A stretch of DNA of 64,000 nucleotides, taken from Rhinopomastus cyanomelas (taxonomy: Eukaryota > Chordata > Aves > Bucerotiformes > Rhinopomastidae). The notes under the pieces are model-generated. The model was not told where the DNA came from and searched no databases. It saw only the letters and a list, made by a program, of their open reading frames with translations. The stretch lies in contig VXBP01009035.1 of the NCBI GenBank assembly GCA_013400115.1, positions 653,398-717,397 of the forward strand. The letters run 5' to 3'. The position numbers were made by a program, and so were the translations under genes. Below are positions 34,369 through 46,172 of the stretch, one piece after another; within the stretch, counting starts at the first letter, position 1, and each line of letters starts with the position of its first letter.

Positions 34369-34398
34369 TCACCTAGACCAAGTCGCACAGGAATTTCT
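34369..34398 (-). mobile_element. Displaced CR1 piece, 30 bases
   Basis: TCACCTAGACCAAGTCGCAC plus AGGAATTTCT belongs to the 3' part of the element but lies beyond its 5' end. It may be a remnant of a second copy or a rearrangement product. Confidence 0.7.
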
Positions 34399-34710
34399 CA
34401 GCACCAGGCTCTAGAAAAAGCTGTGGCTCAAGACATTATTCCTATCTGAGGAGAGGTGGTCTCGTTTCCAAGACCCACAATGTATTACTGTCAAGAGAGT
34501 CATTCACTTAATTCATGTTCCATGATTCATAATTCTCATGAGATCTTGGTTATTCATGCAATGGTTATTGATAGATTATTCTCCACCCATTAACATATGC
34601 AACACTGGGCTGTGATACTTGGTTTTTGGAAAATACTTACAGAAATCAGTTTCCTCTTCACATGTCTCTTGTTTACTTTTCGAATGCAAACTGTGAAGAT
34701 GAGCGATATA

Positions 34711-34806
34711 AGCAACATGGTCTAGGTGATCCTGCTGTGGCAGGGGGATTGGACAAGATGATCTTTTGAGGTCCCTTCCAATCCCTAAGGTTCTGTGATT
34801 CTGTGA
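34711..34806 (+). mobile_element. CR1 3' end fragment
   Basis: GCAACATGGTCTAGGTGATCC to TTCTGTGATTCTGTGAAG. Only the 3' UTR and tail remain. Confidence 0.88.
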
Positions 34807-36388
34807 AGTGATAAAATTCCAGGTGTGGCACTGAGTACTGAAGGGGCACTCAGTAACCAACCCCATTACATTTTGTCTTGCTCGCTTTCATCACCAGTGA
34901 CTTTTACACAAAGAAAGGGACCTATCACTTGTTATATGTGGAGAGAACATTGAAGTTCCAGTGATTCATATATCACAAGTCTGCCATAGCAGAGAAAGAA
35001 CCGCATGTAGAACGAGGTGCTACGATATGAAATAAAGTGATGCAGGACAAGAACCGACAGTTGAATTACATTATTCAGTGGAACAGGATCTGAAACTGCT
35101 TCAGGGGAATGAATACATGATGCCTAATATGGACAACATATCATGTAGATCATTTGATATATTTAAAGAGTGATGTGTAATGCACTATTGAAATGGGGTG
35201 TATAATGCATCCTGCTGGGAGAATTTTCTCTTAGTCCTCCTGTCCTACACACAGCCAAAGTGGAATATATTGTCATAGTAAAGAGCAGCTGACCTTGCCT
35301 CCATTTACAAAGGGAGAAGAAGCTATAAATTAGCTGTTTCATAGAGAGGAACTATGTGATTAAGAAAATTGGTTTCCCAAAGTAGTAGTGTCAGGGTCAA
35401 ACTGATCTTCGACAAGATAGTGCTTTATTTTTCCTGTGAATTGTTTAACAATCTTTTGTCCAGTGCAGTGTTCCAAACAAATCTGAATCGTTGCATTGAA
35501 GAAAGATTTAAGAGATACACAAAGAGAGCTTACATTGTGGGAATGAATGTTCAGGCACCAGAAACACTTGAATTTTTGAGTGACGAGGCATTTTATTCCC
35601 TAGTGGTTTGTTGCATGTGTCCTGCTACAGTCTGCCCACATCCAGGATCCAAATAGTTTTTTGAACTACTGAGTACCAATTTTTAGTGTCACCCCATTGC
35701 TTTATAATAATTGGAGGTAAGCTTAATTAAAAGCATACTTCTTTTGAAGAACATCAAGGTCTGTTGGGGTAGCTTACGGTCCAACAGAGAAAATACAATG
35801 CTTTAATTCTCAAAACTGGAGAAGCTTTCCCTAAGGATTATTAAATGCCTTTTACAGGTGCGAAAAAGATCTCGTGTTGTTAACAAATACATCCATCAAG
35901 AATTTCCACCTGTTACTAAACTGGGGAGAAATCTTGTTTCTTAATGTAGGTGACTAAATGCTTCAGGAGATGCATCTCCCCAGAGGCACTCAATTTAAAT
36001 GCCAGCCTACTTAATGTATTCCGTAAGAACAGAGGCACAGCTTATAAAAAGAACATTAAAGCATATTTATAGCCTGGATGTTGGCTAGGGATCATGCTAT
36101 CAGTAAGGATATCAGCTATTATGTTTCACTCATTAGTTGCGTGGACGCATTCAGCTGTAGAACAGGTTAATCTGTAGCATGTGTTTGGGATGTCTTAGGG
36201 AAACATGAGGCGGTTCTGCCAGGTGGATGTACGTCCTGATAAGAGTTCTTTAAAGCCAGAGAGTTTATAATAGTATAAGCTGAGAGAGATGGCCTTTCTC
36301 ATCCAGTGATGCTTGCTTTCTTGTAGGGGATGAGTAAAATTGGACAATAATTTGACAAGTGGTGTTTTTGTGTAGTACTGTGAAAGAA
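34807..36388. other. NRXN1: Intron sequence, nothing recognised
   Basis: No CR1 and no simple repeat. A 95-codon frame at 35369-35656 is not recognisable. Confidence 0.6.
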
Positions 36389-36745
36389 ATGAGAGGTGAC
36401 TCATTAATGTTTATAAATATGTGAAGGATGGGTGTCAGAAAGATGGATCCAGGCTCTGCTCAGTGGCATCTAATGATAGGAGAAGGGGCAATGGCTGTCA
36501 ACTGGAACATAGAAGGTTCCACATCAATATAAGAAAGAACTTCATGGTGAGGGTGATGGAGCACTGGAAGGGGCTGCCCAGGGCAGTTGTGGAGTTTCCT
36601 TCTCTGGAGATGTCTAAAACCTGCCTGGATGTGTTCCTGTGAGGTTGGATCTAGGTGACCCTGCTGTGGCAGGAGGATTGGACTAGATGATCTTTTTAAG
36701 TCCTTTCGACAGGGGAAAGTTTCATTCATGTTCTGTGATTCCGTG
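36389..36745 (+). mobile_element. CR1 3' fragment with ORF2 remnant and altered tail
   Basis: ATGAGAGGTGACTCATTAATG onward, with EHWKGLPRAVVEFPSLEMSK in frame. The 3' UTR diverges near the end (CCTTTCGACAGGGGAAAGTT replaces the usual CCCTTCCAATCCC), then TTCTGTGATTCCGTGA resumes. This points to a small replacement or indel. Confidence 0.9.
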
Positions 36746-38794
36746 AGTGTTCAAAAAACCCCCAAAACTGTTCAGGCTGTGTGCACAGGATATTTTGCTG
36801 TTGCTAGCCAATGCTGAATTATAAAAGAATATACTTGTTTTGCATAAATACATGTATAATCTCGGATGCTTGCCTAATCCAAAGCCCATTAGAATCAGAG
36901 TAATACCATTGGATAGAGGTGCTTGAGAAATTTATGGATTTTATTTTATGGTCTGCAGAAATCAGTAGTGCAGTACAGTAGCTCTTAAAACTAGACTGCT
37001 TTTGATGTTTTTGCCTCTCAACTGTTGTATTTCCCTTTCCAAAACACACTTTTCCCCCTCATACCACTTGCATTTTTATTACCTACTGACCAGTCCTTTT
37101 GTTTTTGCTCCCTCTCCTTGTGCCTCATTTTGTTTGTTTTACTCCATCTCTCGTTTTCATCTTTTGTCCTTAGGAATACCCCTGTACCTTTCTTCTCTCT
37201 TTTGAAGGTATGAACCCTCCCATTTAGCTCTGCATGATCAGCTGGGTAGCCAGGAGATCATTAAGGATCAGGCACTGGAATAGGCTTCCCAGGGATGTGG
37301 TTGAGTTGCCATCCCTGGATGTGTAGAAGGATATGGTTTAGGAGTGCACTTGTAGGGTTGATGGTTGGACTCGATGATCCCAGGAGTCTTTTCCAACCAG
37401 AGTGATTCTGTGAAGGAGCATCAGAACTGAGTCCATAGCCCACCTTAGAAGCCAAGAAATGCTGGGTCTCATTCACTCTGCTTTGAAAGGCTTCTTCTTA
37501 TGGCCGATTTTGTTTGCTGTTCTTGGTTCATTGCATTGACCTAGTCTGGCACAGGGTGGTTTTCTGTAGAAGTATGGCTGCAGCAGGGTACCTCATAAAT
37601 CTTCAAAATTTAGCCAAGTCTTCACAGTTTTGGAGCTAAACGAGCCCCTTTTATCATGAATGAAAACCTTATCAGGCCAGTATATTGGAATAGATACTCA
37701 CACTCACAGCTAAGGAAGATGTGGCTGGGTCCTTCAGAGCAGAATCTAATGTAATGGGTTGTGGATAGAAACAGCCTACAATCTTGTAGAGTTTGAAAGA
37801 AGAATAATCCTTCAGCTTTAAAGCACTTCAATATATTTTAGCAGCACTCTCTGTATAGTACTGCTCACAGCCTCGTGGATCCAGTTCTGTTACTGCCCCT
37901 TCTGCACCCAGGATAAAAGGATGCAAATGGGTGTCTGCCATAAATAGGAAGGGAGTAGGTCATTGTGAATTTTTATTAATTTCATTTTACTCAGGAGTAC
38001 TGAAAGCCCTCCCTCTTTTTTTTTTTTTTCTGTAGCTTTGGTGTGCTGGCTTTTTTCTAGATGGCTGAACTATTCATTTCTCTATACTTGAGGAAAAAAA
38101 ATGGGACTTTTCAGTGGTTTCTTTGGTAGATCCTTGAATCTTGGGTAAAACTGCATTTGAGTATGGAGGTGCTCTATGTAATTAAATCTATTGCACAGGG
38201 TTTGCTGATGAATAAGGTGGCACACCAATGTTGCATGAAGTAATTATTTGATTAAAAATAGAGTATTCATATGTATGTGCATTTTGAACAGGTGCTGTTC
38301 AAAAATGTGTAGGGCATCTCCACATAAATTAGTTTTCCTGACTCTACAATAGCTCAACGGTTTTAATGGCGTGTTTTTCTTAGTTCTGTCACTTGTGTGG
38401 TTTTCTTGGTGTGTTTATTTTTTTTTCTCTTGCTGCTTAGCAAGGTTAGAATAAACAAATGTATTTCTCTAGTGAGTTTGCAATTAAGTGTAATCAAACC
38501 GTTATCTATCTTGACTAAACTACGTACAAAATAGGAATGAATGACAGCTGTTCATTCATTTGTCTGTAGCAGTCACTACTATTAGTAGTGGCACAGTAGG
38601 TAACACTAATCTGAGGTAAGTCAATACGTAATTGTTTTACATAACTAACAGTAGGATGGCTACAAATACACTCGTCTACATAATCTTTTTTGTAAAACCA
38701 TGTGAAAATTGGTTCAGTGTGATGTAGCAGTAGCTGTTTGAAATGAGCTGTTTTCCAGGGATTTTTATAATACACATATACAACCATAAAATAT
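36746..38794. other. NRXN1: Intron with pyrimidine-rich tract and one old CR1
   Basis: C/T-rich sequence at about 37020-37200 and a T-run near 38020. The old-subfamily CR1 at 37265-37413 lies inside. Otherwise nothing recognised. Confidence 0.55.
37265..37413 (+). mobile_element. CR1 3' end, GGTTGGACTCGATGATC subfamily
   Basis: CACTGGAATAGGCTTCCCAG, GGTTGGACTCGATGATCCC and TTTTCCAACCAGAGTGATTCTGTGA. Same older subfamily as 5906-5963. Confidence 0.85.
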
Positions 38795-38820
38795 CACACA
38801 GAATCACAGGACACTAGGGT
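38795..38820 (-). mobile_element. CR1 tail remnant, 26 bases
   Basis: CACAGAATCACAGGACACTAGGGT matches only the extreme 3' end of antisense CR1. A longer sense CR1 starts about 85 bases further on. Confidence 0.6.
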
Positions 38821-38904
38821 TTTTGTAGTTTGTAAATGTGGTGCAGCAAAATCACTTCATTCACAACTGTGTGGAGTGTGGCACTTATAAAGGAATGATA
38901 ACTG

Positions 38905-39398
38905 GGGGCCCCCAGTTCAACAAGGACATGGAACTGATTGAGAGTATCCAGTGAAGAGCAACAAAGATGATGAAGATAGTCTATCATCTCCCTGATGAGG
39001 AAAGGCTGAGGGAGCGGGGTCTCTTTAGCTTGGAAGAAAGGAGCCTGAGGGGTGACCCCATTAATGGTTACAGCTATGGAAAGGGCGAGTGTCCAGAGGA
39101 TGGAGCCAGTCTCTGTTCTGTGGCATCGAGTGGTAGGACAAAGGGAAATGGGTGCCAGCTACAGCAGAGGAGGTTCCACATAAATATGAGCAGGAACTTC
39201 ACTTCTTCACAGTGAGGGTGATGGAGCACTGGAAGGGGCTGCCCAGGGTGGGTAACGGAGTCTCCTTCTCTGAAGACATTTAAAATCTACCTGGACGTGT
39301 TCCTGTGTGACTCATCTAGGTGATCCTGCTCTGGCAGGGGGATTGGACTAGATGATCTTTTGATGTCCCTTGTAATCCCTAACGTTCTGTGATTCTGA
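38905..39398 (+). mobile_element. CR1 3' fragment, nearly 500 bases
   Basis: CCCCCAGTTCAACAAGGACATGG through CATCTCCCTGATGAGGAAAGG to TTCTGTGATTCTGA. The frame is broken near 39200 by duplication of ACTTC (AACTTCACTTCTTC). Confidence 0.93.
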
Positions 39399-40944
39399 GT
39401 GATTACTGTCCTTTCCTTTGATTTTCAAAAACCCTGTGAAGATAACCTTGACAACATCAGTTCTTGACAATAAATACAAACCCAAATGCATCTGAGCTTT
39501 CTGTAAGGTATATTAATTACTTGTGTGTAGAGGGATATTTTTCTTCTTTGAGGCAAAGATAAAACACCTTAAAAGCTTGGGTCAGCTCAGAGTCCTCCCA
39601 CTCAAGGAATTTTACTCTCAAGGTATTTGTAGTCTTATTTGCTCAAAATATATATGCATAAGGAAAGAAAAAGTAAGTTTCTAACAAATATGAAACAGTC
39701 TCCAGTTTGTAACACGTTATTAGAGGTAGAAAGTAAACCAAGTGCAAAATCTATCTGTGCGTCAGACTCGTAGGCACCAGTTTGAGTGAGCAGACAACCA
39801 TGGAAAGCAGCAGATACAAATCTTACTCTCCCATCTTATTCTAGTTAATCTTCTTTAAAGTACAGAGGAAGATATTCAGTAAGGATTAGTGGGGCATTCA
39901 TTGCAGGATTCCCAATTCTATCTATCTACCTCTTAGTAAAATTAAAAGTGTTTCCTATAGTTTTCTGTTCATTTATGTGATAATGGGAAGGCTTCTCCCT
40001 GTGGCTTCTTCTTCTAGTTATTATTGACAGGAGAAAAGTGAATGTCTGTGGGGAAGCAGAACGCCATTAGCTATAGCTGGTCATTTATCCCCAGAGAAAA
40101 CACTTTGTGGGTTCCTGTTCCTTTTGCAAAGCCTGGCTAGTGAAACATTTTACATGTTCTAGGCACGTTTTGGGTGCTTTCTGCGCCAGCGAGGACTGAT
40201 TGTGACGATGTACGTGCGATGTGTTTACACTGTGCGTTCCGTATTTGCTTTGTATGCCCTTTGCTCGAGCTACGAGAAGGATGGTCTGTGTTAACAGAAT
40301 CATTTACAGAGGTGTGTTTAGTTTTGTGTTCCAACTCAAGGTGTTAGTGTGCTTTTCTGCTTCTGCTGAGTTCGGCAGCAGCATGGGTAGTTTTCCTAAT
40401 CTAGCCAGAGTAAATTGATATATGGGTTTAATTACCTGTACTTAGAGGCTGTTATTATGGATTCCTTGCAGTGACACAGAATTTGGCCTTTAAAAAACAA
40501 CAGAAAACAAGAACTGGAAAGATATTTCCTTCTAAAATTAACCTGTTGTGCCTCTTGGTTTGAGAAATTATACTGGTATGAAAGAAATGCAGTTGAGCTC
40601 ATAAGCAGACCTTTTCCCCTGCTTGTGTGACAAACTCTGTGCTTTTAAGAAGTTTCCAAAATAACACACTCAAGTATATTACTGCTTGCACGTGCAACAT
40701 GGGCAGGAGTGTTAGAGCACGGTGGTAGTTCAGTGCAACAAAAGGGACTTGCCAGCGTTTTTCTTGAGCTTTTTCCTTCCTCTTTCTGCTGAGTCAGCTT
40801 AAAAGAGGAACTAGAACACAGATACAGCTTGTGAAAGAGAGTTCAAATGGTGTAAATATGTTTGGCTTTTGGTAGAAGCACCCTTGGTTTCCGTTAGCCA
40901 TCGATGCGGATATTTTGACACTTGCATCTTACAGGGCTGGTTCA
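39399..40944. other. NRXN1: Intron sequence, nothing recognised
   Basis: Unique-looking sequence. The segment 40130-40300 has several CpGs for an intron, but no other distinguishing feature. Confidence 0.55.
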
Positions 40945-41495
40945 GAAGTGAGGTGGTTAGCATGTCGAGAGAAGTTCTCCTCCTCCGCTAATCTGCCCTG
41001 GTGAGACCACATCTGGAACATTGTGTCCGATTGTGGGCCCCTCAGTTCCAGAAGGACATGGAACTGCTGGAGAGAGTCCAGCACAGAGCCACAAAGATGA
41101 TGGAGTAGAACATCTCCCTTATGAGGAAAGGCTGAGGGAGTTGGGTCTCTTGAGCTTGGAGAGAGAGAGAGTTTGAGGGGTGACCTCATTAATGTTTACA
41201 AATATGTGAAGAGTGGGTGTCAGGAGGATGGAACTAGGCTCTGCTCAGTGGCACCTAATGATAGGACAAGGCTGGAACATAGGAGGCTCTACATCAATAT
41301 GAGAAGGAACTTCTCAGTGTGGGTGGCAGAACACTAGAAGGGGCTGCACAGGGGGCTTGTGGAATCTCCTCTGGAAGTGGTTAAAACCCGCCTGGATATG
41401 GTCCTGTGCAACTTGGTCTAGGTGATCCTGCTGTGTTGGGGGAATAGGACTAGAGGATCTTTTGAGTTCCCTTCCAATCTCTAATGTTCTGTGAT
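40945..41495 (+). mobile_element. CR1 fragment, 550 bases
   Basis: Starts upstream of CCTGGTGAGACCACATCTGG, a conserved CR1 block near the end of the RT ORF, and runs to AATGTTCTGTGAT. It has several deletions relative to the other copies. Confidence 0.93.
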
Positions 41496-43920
41496 AAACA
41501 GACAGCTGTCCAGAGTCCTGCACTAGATAAGGTTTTGCTCATCAGAAGAATCGTTCTTAAACCTGGTCACCAAGAAATTCCATCCTGACAGCTTCGTATA
41601 TGAAATGGATTTTCTAACAGAGTGAAGGTGACAGTCTGAGGATGTGCTAATATTTGGGACTGATTCCCAGTGTGATTTGAGAAGGCAAATTCTGTCCTCA
41701 TTTACCTTGTCCTTATTAGTGGCTGAATTCCAAACCACAAAAATATCCCTCAAGTGGCTTCATAAAAGACTGGAGATAATCTGAGACAGCTGATTTACTG
41801 TTCCTTGTTCTCAGGCCAGAAAAGAGCTACCATAAAGAAAGACCTTATATTCACACTTGGATCTGGGGGAAAGCTGAAATTGTGTGTTTCGTGGACTTTA
41901 ATGCACAAAGTAATATGTTTAAAAAGCTGGCTGTGAAACACGGTTATAACTTTACACCACAGCAGCAAAACTGCCTAGCAAGAGACTGCAGGTCCTGCAA
42001 TTTCCTTTCAAGTGAGAGAAGCATTGCTACTGAATTTCATTGCTCTGATCTGTAGCTCGTGGACCTTCCAGCCACACTTTCCTTTCAAGTGCACTTTCTT
42101 TTTTCTTTTTTTTTTCGTTATTGGATCTTTAACACTTTCCCTTTGAGTCTGATTCTGTGAGATGAGGTGTGTCTTTCGGGAAAATGCTTTTAACTCCCAG
42201 AGCCTTTCCTAGAATTTGGATGCACTTAGCATACATCACAGGAGAGTGTCCCTCAAAGTTCCCTTTGATTCTGCAGAGTGGATGAGGGACAGTGAGTGTG
42301 TTATGCCAGGCTAAATAGACTATCTGTAAAAGTGTAGTTTTATAAGCCAAGAGATTACTCACACTAGTAACAGCATCTTCTGGGAAAACCAGTGTTTTAT
42401 ATTATAATCCCCACAATATTTTCTATTTTTTTCAAACATCTTTTTCCCAGGACAGCTGATAACAGTTTCTTCCTAATATACTCTTGCAATATACAGCTAA
42501 AACTGTCACACAAAGTAAATGGCTTTGCTCTGTAACTTGCTTAGTGCATTATTTCCACTTTTCCCAGGGTACGTTCTTAGGCTTCAAAGCATACAACATA
42601 CAGGAGCAGTGTTCCAGCTTTGCAGAGCGTCTTATTTTTGTTAGACATCCTTTTTCTTCCCTCCTGGTGCCACTCCATGGTAATCAATGCTGTCTTCAGT
42701 TGTTTATTACATTTTGGGCAAACACAGCAATTTAGTCCAACTTGAATGTTTAATTAAGAAAAAAAAATGATTGAATATTAATTTTCAGAGAGTCTATTGG
42801 ATAAATTATAGTTTCCTGTTCCCGCATCAAAGTACCGGCGCTTCGTATGTGTGCAGAAAATTTTATCCTGCTCTTTGTGATTTTGAAACAGCCAGGAGAA
42901 AACCAGAACAAATACGAGAAACATCCTGTCCCCGATAGAAATTAGTTTGCTCACTTCTCTTGCAAAGCTGCCTTCTGTTTTATCATTTAAAAATTAATTT
43001 CTAATGGCCTCTCAGCATGGTAAGTGCCAACAATAACTGGTTTGCTCAGGAAATACCGTTGCCATTTGAGATTCATAATTCTGGATTTAATTCTTTCCCT
43101 TTTTAAAAATTAATGAATTTACTAGGGATTAAGTGAATGTGAAATGTACTGATTTATTTCCTTCCTGTCTGTTCATTTCAAGTGACTTGATTCCATTGGA
43201 AATCAATATTAGCGGTGTACTTGCATATCTCTACCTGTAATTTCTGTCTCCTACGTGTACGAAAAGAAATGTGCTGTTTTCCTGACGCGTTTGTCTGCAG
43301 CGTCACTCAGCTTTTTATATGGCAGCGGTATCGTCGTTGTGTTTGTCTGCATCCTGTAGAATTCATTGTTTTGGTTTTTTCTCATTTTTTACTTTTAGTT
43401 TCTGAGTAGTTTAGATTTATCCTGTTTCCCCCAGATAATTGTCTGGCTTCCTAATGCTGATGCGAAAATTCTTTATGATTTTCCTATAATCAAAAGAACT
43501 TACGTGCTCACTGGCACGATAGAACAGAAGAAATGGGAGGGATGTGAGGAAAATGGGGAAGTGATTTACTCTGAGTGGAAGAGGAATTGTTGAACTGTGC
43601 TGCTCCAACTCTTTGAATGTTCTTGCATTTCATATGAATCTGTTTCACACCCAGCACGCTTGGTTGTTGGGTTCTGATGACATGTTTTTCCTGGAACTTC
43701 AACTTAGTGTTGCATTCTTTGTAGAAATAGAGAAGTGGAATGTGAAGAAGCGGGATTATTTCCCTAAGCTCTTTAATGAAACAAATGGACATTGAAATTA
43801 GCAAATTATAACTGAGTCCTTGTCAAATGACCTTAATCATGAAAGAAAACCTCTTCATTTCCTTGTACAGCGCTTAGGCAGTGAATAAGAGCTTGTCTTC
43901 TGTAAACCTAAGAAGAATAG
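41496..43920. other. NRXN1: Intron sequence, nothing recognised
   Basis: T-rich patch near 42097-42117. No CR1, exon or RNA gene seen. Confidence 0.6.
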
Positions 43921-43956
43921 CTGTCCCTTCCAATCCCTAATGATCCTATGATTCAT
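43921..43956 (+). mobile_element. CR1 3' terminal remnant, 36 bases
   Basis: GTCCCTTCCAATCCCTAATG plus ATCCTATGATTC only. It is followed 72 bases later by a long CR1 in the same orientation. Confidence 0.8.
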
Positions 43957-44027
43957 GATGTCATCCCCTACATGTGGAATAGCAACAGGAAGTAGTAATT
44001 CTGCAAACTTGAGCGAGTAGCTAGTCT

Positions 44028-44644
44028 GGGTGCCCTTGTGGCCAAAAAAGCAGACAGCATCCTGATGGAGATCAGAATCGGGTTGGTTAGCAGATTGAGA
44101 GAGGTTCTCCTCCCCTCTACTCTGCACTGGTGAGACCACATCTGGAGTATTGTGTCCAGTTGTGGGCTCTTCAGTTCTAGAGGGATGCAGAACTGCTAGA
44201 AAGAGTCCAGCACAGAGCCATGAAGATGAAGTGGAACATCTCCCTGATGAGGGAAGGCTGAGGGAGCTGGATCACTTGAGCTTGGAAAAAAGGTGACAGA
44301 GGGGTGACCTCATGTTGTTTATAAAAATGGGAAAGGCAGGTATCAGTAGGATGGAGCCAGGCTCTGCTCAGGGGCACCCAATGATAGGACAAGGGGCAAT
44401 GGGTGTAAGCTGGAGCATAGGAGATTCCACATCAATATGAAAAGGAACTTCTTCATGGTGAAGGTGGTGGAGCCTTGGAAGGGGCTGCCCAAGGCAGTTG
44501 TGTCTCCTTCTCTGGAGATGTTTAAAACCTGCCTGGCCATGTTCCTGTGCGACTTGATTGAGGTGATCCTGCTGTGGCAGGGGGATTGGACTAGATGATC
44601 TTTCAAGATCCCTTTTAATGCCTGATGTTCTGTGATTCTGTGAT
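44028..44644 (+). mobile_element. CR1 fragment, longest in the window (about 617 bases)
   Basis: Extends 5' to GTGCCCTTGTGGCCAAAAAAGC and includes GGTGAGACCACATCTGGAG, GGGAAGGCTGAGGGAGCTGG and the TTCTGTGATTCTGTGATTGT tail. The frame is interrupted by indels. Confidence 0.94.
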
Positions 44645-45728
44645 TGTATTTTCAGTATCTACTTAAAAAAAAACCAAACCCTTCTATCCTGTTGAAGGAG
44701 GCCTGACTTATTATGTAACCTGAACAAGAGTATCTGAAAGAGGCTGAAATTACAGCTAGTGCTTCTGAAATAACTCCTCTATTTCCTGTTGTACTGTAGT
44801 TTCAAAATTTTGGTTCCTTATTGTCTTCCAGAACAGATGTAAATGTTCTTAAATTTTTGAAGAGGACAGTAACCCTTCTGGATTTACATAAAATATGTTT
44901 GTAATTTACCCTAAATACTTTTGGAAACAGTGACTCCGGGAATTAGAACTTCATATTACTCACTGTGTTTGTAGGACTAATTTTGTTGCGAGTGTAAATT
45001 GTGGTGACCTGTGGTGACAATGAGGAAAGTGTCTGGATGCCACTGCAGGAAGAGGTGGAGGACAGCGAGTGGCCAGCTGGTGTGTAATTCACCGGCTGGC
45101 AAAGCAGTCAGCTGTACCAGGGAATCCAAGAACGTCATACAGCCCAGTGCTGCCTGAGTCAGAGCCTGACTCCTAGTAACAGTGAAAAATGTCACTAACA
45201 TCATGTCAGGATGAAAGAAAACCCCCAAATCCTGGAATGAATTTGCTGTAAGTCTTCTACCAAACTGGGTGGCAGGAACTTTTCCAAGGTGATCATTTTG
45301 AACTGCCCTTCCATTCCTACTTGAATCACTTCTGAAATGCCATGTAAAAGGAGTGATTCACAAATGTCTTTCTCTTCCCTGCAGGAAAAAAATATGCAGG
45401 CTTCAGTGAAGGCTAAAAAAAGCTTAGGCTGTGTATCTCTGCTTTGGCCACTTTTACTCAAGTATTAGTGTTGTCCCTGCTCTCATACTTTGGGTGCATG
45501 CTACATCCGTGTTCTACATTAAGAAGCTTGGTTAGGATTTGTTCAAATAGAGATCTTGTTTTTTAGAATAATCTTTTTTTAATTAGAAGCAAGTGTCAGA
45601 TTAAAAACATGAAGAAGCACATGTTAGCTAATAAACACAATGTTCTAAAACGTTGTACTTAGATGTATACAAAGTGGAAAAAAACCCAACTTCCATTCTT
45701 GCCAGCTATGCTAAATTTAATATCAAAG
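44645..45728. other. NRXN1: Intron sequence, nothing recognised
   Basis: A GC-richer stretch at 45000-45180 gives an 83-codon minus-strand frame with no recognised motif. Confidence 0.55.
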
Positions 45729-46172
45729 AACCACAGAATATTAGGAGTTGGAAGGGACCTTGAAAGATCTAGTCCAGTCTCCCCACCAGAGCAGGATCAC
45801 CTAGTTCAAGTCTCACAGGAACATATTCAGGTTGGTTTTAAATGTGTCCAGAGGAGGAGACTCCACAAGCCCCCTAGGATGCCCCTTTCAGTGCTCTGTC
45901 AGCTTGACCATGAAGAAGTTCCTTCTCATCTTGATGTGGAACCTCCTGTGTTCCAGCTCACACTTGTTGCCCCTTGTTCTATCATTAGATGACACTGAGC
46001 AGAGCCTGGCTCCATCCTCTTGACACCCACCCTTCACGTATTTATAAACTCTCAGTCTCCTTGGTCCCAGTCTCCTTGGTCCCAAGCTCAAGAGACCCAG
46101 CTTCCTCAGCCTTTTGTCTTCAGGGAGGTGTTTCACTCCCTTAAATCCACTGTGCTGGACTCTCTCCATCTC
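45729..46172 (-). mobile_element. CR1 fragment with a 15-bp tandem duplication
   Basis: CAAGAACCACAGAAT-type tail through to GTGCTGGACTCTCTCC. A 15-base unit CAGTCTCCTTGGTCC is repeated exactly twice at 46053-46082. The minus-strand frame (KYVKGGCQEDGARL, FHIKMRRNFF) is partly open. Confidence 0.92.
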
